Assembly (NCBI GenBank): GCA_024220525.1
Contig: JAMYWO010000544.1
Span: 7,325-18,937, forward strand
Reading direction: 5' to 3'
Length of the DNA: 11,613 bases
DNA from: Cochliopodium minus
Lineage: Eukaryota; Discosea; Himatismenida; Cochliopodiidae
Shown here: piece by piece, positions 1 through 6,921 of the stretch
Layout: each line of letters begins with the position of its first letter
Numbering within the stretch: position 1 is the first letter of the stretch
Translations under genes and position numbers: made by a program
The notes under the pieces: model-generated
Database searches by the model: none
The model's input: only the letters and a program-made list of their open reading frames with translations
What the model was told of the DNA's origin: nothing

Positions 1-382
1 TGAGCCCATATTTGAAGAGGATGCAATAATTGCACAGATATTTCTCGCACTCTGATTTATCTATCCCCTTGACAAATTCATCCAATTCTATCTCATTCAA
101 TATCGAATCTTTATCGAGATATAATTGACAGAGATTCTTCCATATTGGAGTGGCACCAATAGAATTGCTCAACAATCTGAAAAAGAATTTGTTTAGTCTA
201 AATATGTTCGCTAGATCACGAGGTGGAAGATAGGAAAAGATTTGAGCGAGAATATTTTTTGGAAATTTTTCAAAGGAGCTCACAAGCTCCATATTCAATT
301 TGGTTTCCCATTTTTCAAATATGTTTTGAATCAAATGATGGTCCATTTCAAATGATTTATCTTTCTCATTTTTGTTTCCCAT
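1..382 (-). CDS. F-box/SPRY protein, copy 1 (5' part, runs off window start)
   Basis: The reading frame opens at the ATG at 382-380 and stays open for 127 codons to the window edge, so only the amino-terminal part is present. The start MGNK matches copy 2. Residues around 30-78 form an F-box: EKFPKNILAQIFSYLPPRDL, then RLNKFFFRLL and IWKNLC. F-box proteins bind Skp1 through this motif and present substrates to a cullin ubiquitin ligase. The last visible residues (KYGL) align with the point in copies 2 and 3 just before the SPRY domain, so a SPRY domain probably lies outside the window. The last 110 nt of the visible part differ from copy 2 at one position only, while the F-box part has diverged much more. 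The leader (383-450) is A/T-rich and continues into a dead SPRY exon. Confidence 0.82.
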   Translation of the reverse strand, partial: MGNKNEKDKSFEMDHHLIQNIFEKWETKLNMELVSSFEKFPKNILAQIFSYLPPRDLANIFRLNKFFFRLLSNSIGATPIWKNLCQLYLDKDSILNEIELDEFVKGIDKSECEKYLCNYCILFKYGL

Positions 383-447
383 ATCTCTATTTTTTAATTT
401 TTAAAAGCCTTTAATTTCTTTTTTATTGTTTGTATTCAATGATTAAA

Positions 448-518
448 ATTTTTACTTAGTGAGGAAGTTTGTATATTGTAGGTGTTGCAGTATTAAAGTA
501 GTTAAAAAACTAGCCATG
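448..518 (-). pseudogene. Decayed SPRY exon (relic of exon 4 of an F-box/SPRY paralogue)
   Basis: On the minus strand this stretch aligns with exon 4 of copy 3 (3841-3923) and the start of its following intron. The shared blocks include GCAACACCTACAATA and the AGTAAAAA donor. In the copy-3 frame the relic has two in-frame stops (TAA) and no matching acceptor upstream, so it is not functional. It lies directly upstream of the start of copy 1, which suggests that copy 1 was joined to the broken middle of a paralogue by unequal recombination or deletion. Confidence 0.7.
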
Positions 519-633
519 TATGAAATGTTGAATGAAAAATTTATATAATTCTGCTCTTTCTCTCAACATATTTCAAATTAATATTTCTTATCCAATAAAA
601 TTTCCAAAAAAAAAAACAAACAAAAATTTATCA

Positions 634-831
634 ATGTCAACTCGAACAGATCCATATGGATTTACAACATCAGAAAGCTTAACAAATAAAAAAGAAGATC
701 CTAACTTTATTGAAGAGGAGGATATTATTTCTAATGACTTCAATTTTGAACCAAAAACAATTGACTACTTCAATAAAAATTATGAAAGAATTAAGGAAGA
801 ATGTCAATATCTCTTCAAATTTAAGGATTAA
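634..831 (+). CDS. Small acidic hypothetical protein
   Basis: An open frame of 65 codons begins MSTRTDPYGF and ends YLFKFKD before TAA. I chose the ATG at 634 over the in-frame ATG at 532 because an A-rich leader typical of this genome comes just before it, and because the extra upstream residues look like translated A/T-rich noncoding DNA. The product is rich in Asp, Glu and Asn, has no hydrophobic segment, and ends in a short basic/aromatic stretch that may be helical. I recognise no family. It lies on the strand opposite the flanking F-box/SPRY genes. A second open stretch (885-992) reads DFEIANADGHIGN but has no clear donor linking it to this ORF. It could be a short gene, a first exon, or a gene fragment. 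Confidence 0.4.
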   Translation: MSTRTDPYGFTTSESLTNKKEDPNFIEEEDIISNDFNFEPKTIDYFNKNYERIKEECQYLFKFKD

Positions 832-1017
832 TTAAACTACTTAATGATTTATATTTGTTTTGAACTTATAATTGTATTTGTTTGAAACTTGCATTGAAAG
901 ATTTTGAAATAGCTAATGCAGATGGACACATTGGCAACCAATTTAAAAAAACAAAATTAATATTGATACTAACAACTTGTAGTTCATTTTAATTTATTCA
1001 TCTTTAAAAAAAATTGT
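832..1017. other. Noncoding gap with one possible orphan exon
   Basis: A/T-rich spacer between the small plus-strand ORF and the 3' end of F-box/SPRY copy 2. The only coding-like part is the plus-strand open frame 885-992 (KLALKDFEIANADG...), which lacks a start codon and a convincing splice donor upstream. Confidence 0.4.
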
Positions 1018-3350
1018 TCAATAATTCTTATTGGAAAGAATAAATTCGCTGGATTCATGTTGACTGGTCTTGTTTTTGTTCAAGTAAATATCAATGTTTG
1101 ATTCTCCAACAATATATCTTTCAAAATTAAAAAATTTAAAAAAAAATAAAAAAAATAAAATATAAAATAAGAAATAAAAAAAATTAAAAAATAAATAAGA
1201 AATAATAAAAATTAAAACAAGAAATAATAAATTAAAAAAATAAAATATAAAATATAAAAAATAAATAAAAAATAAAAATAAATAAAAAAATATTGAACAA
1301 AAATAAGAAATAAAAAAATAAAATTAAAATAAGAAATAAAAAAAATGAAGAAAAATTTGAAAAAAAAAAATATGATAAATGATAAAAAAAAAAAATTTAC
1401 TTTCCAAAAGTAATAGAGGTTCCAAGAGCAAAGCACATCAAAAAACATACTCTTTCAGCAGAAATGGAGTACGCTTCTACTTTTTGGTTGTCCTTTTCTA
1501 CGAGGAAGAACTTCTTTTTGTTCATGTCAACGATGCAACGTACGAAACTGCTCTGCTGGAACAATTCTTTCAAAGGATTATTGAGCTTTTAAAAATAAAA
1601 TAAAAAAGAATAATATTTAAAATTAAAATAAGAAATAAAAAAAATGAAAAAAAAAAATGAAAAAAAATTTAATTAAAAATAATCTTTTTACTTTGGTTTT
1701 AAAAACTTTATTGTCATTTCTGAGACTATAACACAATGTACCCGATGGTTCATTTCCTCCAATACACCCATTCCATGGATAATCATTAACTATTAATCTT
1801 TGAAAAATAAAACTGGAACAATTTTTAAAAGATCTTACATGGAACACCCAATCCAAAGAAGAGATACCCTCCCTAAATAAAATGAAAAATGAAAAATGAA
1901 AAATGAAAAATGAAAAATAAAAAAATAAAAAATAAAAAATGAAAAATGAAAAATAAAAAATAAAAAATAAAATACAAAAAATAAAAAATAAAAAATAAAA
2001 AAAATAAAACAAAAAATAAAAAAATAAAAAATGAAAAATAAAAAATAAAAAATAAAACGAAAAATAAAAAAATAAAAAATAGAATATAAAACAAAAAATA
2101 AAATGTCAATTAAAATAATAAAAATAAATAAAAAATAAAATAAAAAATAATAAAAAAATTAAAAAATTATTAATTAAAAATAATAAAATACATATTTTTC
2201 GAGATAAAATTCAACATAATGCACCCCCCTTTCAAAAACTTTTTCAGATCTTAAAGTGTTCCAAGATGTACATCCACTCTCTAAAAAAAAAAAGTTAGTT
2301 ACTGTTCCTTTCACGTTCAAATTATAAAACAAAAAATTTGGGTGCTACAATCTTCCTCATTTTTTTTTTTGACTAATATTAATATTTATGATAGTTATTT
2401 TTACGGTAATCCCCGAACAAAAAGATTGTTGTTGGGGCGGACATTTTTTTATGAGCCTATTTGTCGTATTTTCTAGATAAATTCTAGATTCAATGGACGG
2501 CTATAGTTATTAACTAGGGATGTCCAAAAATTACAACAGTTTAAATTTTGTTAGGAAAAATTTTATATCCACTAACAAAGTTGTAAGATTTGGTCTATGT
2601 GGTTATTTGTTTTTTTGTTTTCCAACAAAAGTTTGAGATAAAGATTATCTTTAAAAAAAAGCATTCGATAATTTAAAAATCTTCCACGTTATCAAACTCA
2701 TAAAGTATTAAATTTTTGAAAATTTTTGGAAATCATTCATCTATATTGGAACATACACTAATCGCATAATTATTTTTCCTTATTTTTCAATATGAAAATA
2801 TTTTTGGTAAAATGATCGATAAAGATCAACATATCTTTTTCATATTATAGTGATATGTCTGATACCATTATAAAGTGAGTTTATAAAATATTAAATTTTG
2901 ATTTTTGTTCTTACTGTTGATGAATGATTTCCTGTCAGGACTCAACATTGTGCTCGCTCCCACATTCTTGCTATCCCATTTCATACTGAGCCCATATTTG
3001 AAGAGGATGCAATAATTGCACAGATATTTCTCGCACTCTGATTTATCTATCCCCTTGACAAATACATCCAATTCTATCTCATTCAATATCGAATCTTGAT
3101 CCATATAAAATTGACAGAGATTCTTCCATACGTAGGTGGCACAAGTGGAGTTGGATAATAATCGACAAAAGTATTTGTTCAATCTGAATACTACTGCGAG
3201 ATCATGGGGGATAAGGAAGGAAAAGATATGCGCTAGAATATTCTTCGGAAATTTTTCGAGAGCGCTCATCTCCTCCTTATTTTCAATGTATTCGAAAATA
3301 CCCTGAATCAAATTGTTGCTCATTGCAGATTTAATAGTTTTGTTTCCCAT
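1018..3350 (-). CDS. F-box/SPRY domain protein, copy 2 (complete, six exons)
   Basis: Spliced model: exons 3350-2915, 2280-2192, 1872-1839, 1789-1692, 1585-1401 and 1117-1018. All introns are GT-AG with matching phases; 942 nt encode 313 residues and end in TGA. Residues 33-80 are an F-box (LEKFPKNILAHIFSFL, then RLNKYFCRLL and VWKNLC). Residues about 123-285 form a SPRY/B30.2-like fold: KWDSKN and LSPD, W152, RGVHYVEF at 163-170, GGYLFFGLGV at 176-185, VRCIVDM around 234-240 and LGTSIT near the end. The expected role is a substrate adaptor of an SCF ubiquitin ligase, with SPRY binding the target. Exons 2-4 align with copy 3 at the same junctions and phases; copy 3 has no intron where exons 5 and 6 meet. 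Introns 1, 2 and 5 (634, 319 and 283 nt) are much longer than in copy 3. The two least certain junctions are the 49-nt intron 1790-1838 and the exon-2 acceptor. Confidence 0.85.
1121..1395. repeat. A-rich simple-sequence tract filling intron 5 of copy 2
   Basis: A stretch of imperfect AAATAAAA-type units, nearly pure A and T with occasional G or C. It fills the last intron of F-box/SPRY copy 2 (1118-1400). Translations of it (Phe/Ile/Leu/Tyr-only or Lys/Asn-only) are artefacts of the repeat. Confidence 0.85.
1875..2185. repeat. AAAAATGAAAAATAAA-type microsatellite in intron 2 of copy 2
   Basis: Tandem, imperfect units of AAAAATG and AAAAATA, with the TGAAAAA form clustered near 1880-1950. 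It lies inside intron 2 (1873-2191) of F-box/SPRY copy 2. Copy 3 has only about 51 nt at the same intron position, so the tract is an expansion specific to copy 2. Confidence 0.85.
2516..2605. mobile_element. MITE-like inverted-repeat element (copy A), in intron 1 of copy 2
   Basis: The left end GATGTCCAAAAATTACAAC pairs imperfectly with the right end, whose reverse complement is CATAGACCAAATCTTACAAC. Inner arms (TTTGTTAG and CTAACAAA) extend the hairpin. The left end closely matches the ends of the hairpin at 11070-11147 (ATGTCCAAAATTTTACAAC), so the two look like copies of one short nonautonomous family. There is no coding capacity and no clear target duplication. The 634-nt host intron also contains G/C-richer patches around 2400-2480 that may be more inserted DNA. 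Confidence 0.5.
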
Positions 3351-3500
3351 ATTTCTTATTTTTTTATTTTTAAATGAAAAAGAAACAAATATTCAATCAT
3401 TTGTTTATCAACGATGACATAATAATAATTATTAAAAAAAAATTGTACAAATTTGGTAATGGCAAACAACAAAAGTTTTGTTAGAAAAAAGTTTTTATTA

Positions 3501-4666
3501 CTAAAAATTATTTAATGATTCCAACACAAATTTGGAAGGTTTATAATTTTTCTGAGAATCTTCCATTTTGTTGGAAATATAGTTTTGAAGGTTGTCCATA
3601 GAAATGATATAATTTGTGATGGTCATAGATGTGCCAAGATTATAATAAGCAAAAAGCTGAATTTTTTCGGGCAAACCAGAATAAAGAAGATTTTTTTCCT
3701 TATTGAAAACATGATAAAGCTTTTTCTCATCCATGTCAATAACTATACTCACAAAATTGCCTTGGATCATAACTTTCCTGTAATGATTCTAAATCAAAGA
3801 TCATTTATTTTTTGATAAATAAACTTTTTAATTTTTTTACTGAGTGAAGTTGATATTGTTTATTGTAGGTGTTGCTGTATCCAAACGTAGCTACTTCACA
3901 ACTACCCCATGGATCTGATATTCCTTAAAATAAAATGTGAATCATAAAATGAGAAAAAAAAAATAAGATGTACCTGCTTTAGAAACTCCATAATTGGTAT
4001 ATCCGCCCTAAAATTTAAATTTCTCAGAAAAAATATGAGTTAAAAAAACTTTGTTGACCCCTCGATCCATGAATATTTCGACAAAATGAACTCCCTTTTC
4101 AAAAACCTTGTTTGAAACAATAGAATTCCATTGTTTACACCCTTTTTCTTTTATAAATTATTGAAATTGAAGGATTGAAAGATAAAAATTGAAATCAAAT
4201 AAATAAACCATTTTTTTTTTTTTTTTTTATCTAAGACCCTCTTTAATTTACCTTGAACGAATGATTTTCCATTTGGACTCAATTTCGTTTGATTTCCAAT
4301 ATTCTTGCTATCCCATTTCAAATCCAATCCATATTTGAACAAAATGTAAAAATCACACATATATTTTTCAAAGTCTGATTTCTCTATCCTTTTTATAAAT
4401 TCATTTATCTCTTTATCACTTGATATCAAATCTTCTTCAAGATATATTCGATATAAATTCTTCCATATGTATGTGGCACAAGTGGAGTTGCATAATAATC
4501 TACAAAAAAATTTATTCAATCTGGATAGCTTTGCTATATCACAAGGTGGGAGATATGAAAAGATATATGATAGAATATTCTTTGGAAATTTTTCAATGGA
4601 GCTCAATTCCTCTTTATTTTCAACATTTTCTTTTTTAAACAAAATATAAAGGAGATTCGCATTCAT
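3501..4666 (-). CDS. F-box/SPRY domain protein, copy 3 (complete, five exons)
   Basis: Spliced model: exons 4666-4252, 4141-4059, 4007-3974, 3923-3841 and 3788-3501; introns 50-110 nt; 903 nt encode 300 residues and end in TAG. The ATG at 4666 begins MNANLLYILF; the in-frame TTG further upstream is not a credible start. Residues about 26-72 are an F-box (IEKFPKNILSYIFSYLPPCD, RLNKFFCRLL, IWKNLY). Residues about 117-275 are SPRY-like: KWDSKN, LSPNGKSF, W143, KGVHFVEI, GGYTNYGVSKAG, DPWGSC, FVSIVIDMDEKKLYHVF and LGTSMTI. The expected role is an SCF ubiquitin-ligase adaptor. The donor of intron 2 is uncertain: 4058 (GTCAAC, gap-free alignment with copy 2) or 4049 (GTTTTT), both in phase. The gene ends 150 bp before the start of copy 2 and faces away from the LRR gene. 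Confidence 0.85.
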
Positions 4667-4755
4667 TTTCTGAACTATATTTTTATTTTTCAAATAAAAA
4701 AAAATTTGTTATTAAATTATAAATAAAGAAAGCAATTGGTTAATTAATTCTCGAA
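4667..4755. promoter_or_regulatory. Short divergent intergenic region (probable bidirectional promoter)
   Basis: Only 89 bp separate the start codons of F-box/SPRY copy 3 (minus) and the LRR gene (plus), so both promoters must lie here or inside the genes. It is A/T-rich with an ATTATAAATAAAG segment that could serve as a TATA-like element and a CAATTGG segment nearby. No motif is proven. Confidence 0.35.
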
Positions 4756-5934
4756 ATGGGAAATGATCATTTTCATTTTCAGAAACAGGTATTTCCAACT
4801 TTTTTCAATGAAATGAAAGTAAAAAATTATAATTTTTGACTTTTTTTTTTAGGTAGAAGTTGGGAAAAAGAGGATAGAAGTATTCAAGCAGAATGAAGAA
4901 TCAATAATCACGATAGCGGATTGTTTAATGGAAAATAAAATAGTGACTGAGTTGAAAGTGAATTGTATAGATGGGAATATTGGATGTAAATATCTGTCAA
5001 GGGCACTTGAAAAAAATAAAACCCTTATTAAATTGGATCTCAGTGGGAATAAGATAAATGATGAGGGTTGTAAATTCTTGAGGGATTCCCTTAAAAAAAA
5101 TAGCACATTGAAATCCCTCAATTTAGCCCAAAATTTATTATCAATCAAAAGTGGAAAGTATATCTGTGATATCTTAATGAATAACAGCTCCTTGGAAATA
5201 ATTAATTTGAATGGAAATTTTTTAGGAGATAAGGGGATTGAATTGATTTCTAATAGCCTAAAATATAACACATCATTAAAACAATTGGATATAGGTAACA
5301 TATAACCAAATTGAGAAAAGCGGATTTATAATACTTGGAAATTTCATGTTCCGCATATTATTTATATATAATTTTTTGATTAAAAAATCATTATAAGGCA
5401 CTATCAATGAGATATCAAGATCATATCATATTGTTTTCATGCTGATTTAGAAAATATAAAACTTTTTTACTTGCAATTTAATTAAAACTATCTTGAAATT
5501 TAGTGTATAATGGAATAAAGTTAGAAGGATCAAAAAAATTTTCAGAAAATTTGGCCAACAATTTCTCCCTACTTGAATGCCGCACCAACGAAGTGATGAG
5601 CGCCAACCACCTATACTTCTCCAAGAAGGGCTACACAGACAACTCCTTCACCTTCCTGGACGTAGAAAAGCAGCTCTACTACAACTCGGTCTTCCAAAAA
5701 CGTTTGAAAAAAATCCTGCTTGTTTTTCTTTTAATGAGAAAAAGAGCGGGATGTATATTTTTTAATTTCCCCAAGCCTTTGTTGAATCACATCTTGTCTT
5801 TTGTGAGGAAGCCAGAGGAGAATGATACTTTACTCAATATGTTCAAGTCTAAGAAGAAGAAGGAGGACCTTATCGCCTACTCAGTTTTTATTGTGCTGGG
5901 TGGAATTGCGGTTTACAATTTGTTATATAAATAA
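4756..5934 (+). CDS. Leucine-rich-repeat protein with F-box-like motif and C-terminal membrane anchor
   Basis: Three exons: 4756-4788, 4853-5294 and 5504-5934, joined by GT-AG introns of 64 and 209 nt in matching phase; 301 residues. The ATG at 4756 gives MGNDHFHFQK; the next exon continues the frame of the repeats. Residues about 40-195 are ribonuclease-inhibitor/NLRC-type leucine-rich repeats: LIKLDLSGNKINDEGCKFL, LKSLNLAQN, LEIINLNGNFLGDKGIEL, LKQLDIVYNGI. Splicing at 5294/5504 completes the last repeat, which supports the join. Residues 247-260 (FPKPLLNHILSFVR) resemble the first helix of the F-boxes next door. The C-terminus is KSKKKKED followed by a hydrophobic stretch at 281-300 (LIAYSVFIVLGGIAV...), with one residue after it, as in a tail-anchored protein of the ER or outer mitochondrial membrane. 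AATAAA overlaps the stop codon. Part of exon 3 is unusually G/C-rich. Confidence 0.83.
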
Positions 5935-6005
5935 AGAAATTTCGAATTTTAAAAACTATTTTTTTTCCAACCAAGTTTATTTACAAAATTTGATCTTATT
6001 CCTTT

Positions 6006-6830
6006 TTATTTATCAAAATCGTAGGATGTGTCAAAGTTCATTTGTTGATGAGAAAAGTTATTCATCTTATTATCGTCTTGATTAGGGGAGTTTTTTCCAA
6101 AATTATTATTATAAGAATCCAAGTTGTCTCTATAATTTAAATCATGGTAACTGTGTTCTTGATATCCTATTTCATTGTACGATGGATTGGTGTATGATAA
6201 TTGATTATTATTGAAAAGAGGATTGATGAGAGGGCTACTTTCAATAGATGGATTGGATTGATGAATATCATTTGATGTTGAAACAAATGGTCCCAGATGG
6301 ATGATCAATTGATCCCCAACATTTTCCGTGTATCTCATCTCGAATCTAATCCCTACAAGTTTGTATCTCATATTTACTCTTCCCAGATAAGCTCTATCTT
6401 CTTTTTCTGCTAATGCCATTTTCAGGATGTTGTAGAATACCAAAAAAACCATCACCAAATTCCACAATGTCAATGATATTATAGTCAATATTAGAATTTT
6501 TGAGTATATCAATACAATCAAGATTACAGCAATGGTGGAAAACATAATTATGACTATAATTATGTTTTCATATGAATTAATATCTGAAGATTAAATTATT
6601 ATTATTACAAAAATACAAAAGATGAATCAATTTGAAAACTTGATTGTTATTCATCGTTGTGATTATTTCATCAAATTCTCTTTTCGATATCTTTAAAAAA
6701 TAAATAATTATTTTTTTTATTTATTTAGGATGGTTACCTTTTCTAGCAATTGAGTGGGATAAATATTTTGATATTGGCCTGGACTATTGAATTTGGGGTT
6801 AGATTTCATTAAAGTTATAAATGAAGACAT
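6006..6830 (-). CDS. Golgin A7/ERF4-like membrane protein with N-rich tail
   Basis: Proposed exons: 6830-6738, 6690-6609 and 6583-6006, 250 residues. Residues 24-48 (YPTQLLEKISKREFDEIITT, then MNN) resemble the conserved start of the Golgin A7/ERF4 family (pattern [FY]P-x-x-L-[LE]...I-x-x-x-x-[FY]-x-x...N-N). Members are partners of DHHC palmitoyltransferases at the Golgi/ER. Two adjacent hydrophobic segments follow (about 66-85 and 88-109), then RVNMRYKLVGIRFEMRY, where the family has its GL...I-x-I strand. Residues about 135-250 are a polar Asn/Ser/Tyr/Asp-rich tail not seen in animal members. The second intron would be only 25 nt (6584-6608); it is needed to join the conserved motif to the membrane part in frame. 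If it is not real, translation could start at 6545 and give 179 residues. The gene converges on the LRR gene with a 71-bp gap. Confidence 0.55.
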
Positions 6831-6921
6831 GTTGAAAATTTTCAATTTTATTTTAATTATATTAGAATTTTCTTTACAAAAAATGGATCCAATTTTTGAT
6901 GTCTTTTGATTTTCAAAGATA

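Noticed and set aside
1379-1603. Plus-strand ORF of 74 codons
   Set aside because: The opposite strand carries a SPRY exon that aligns residue by residue with the last exon of copy 3; the plus frame is its shadow.
1212-2109. Phe/Ile/Tyr-rich minus-strand ORFs at 1212-1448 and 1873-2109
   Set aside because: They are translations of A/T simple repeats within introns of F-box/SPRY copy 2.
4664-4693. Longer start for F-box/SPRY copy 3 at a TTG codon
   Set aside because: Eukaryotic genes here start at ATG; the ATG at 4666 gives a sensible amino terminus.
4849-5301. Minus-strand ORF of 150 codons
   Set aside because: Antisense to the leucine-rich repeats, which have clear family motifs and splice support on the plus strand.
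5577-6085. Plus-strand ORFs at 5577-5765 and 5822-6085
   Set aside because: They are alternative frames over exon 3 of the LRR gene and run into noncoding and antisense sequence without family motifs.
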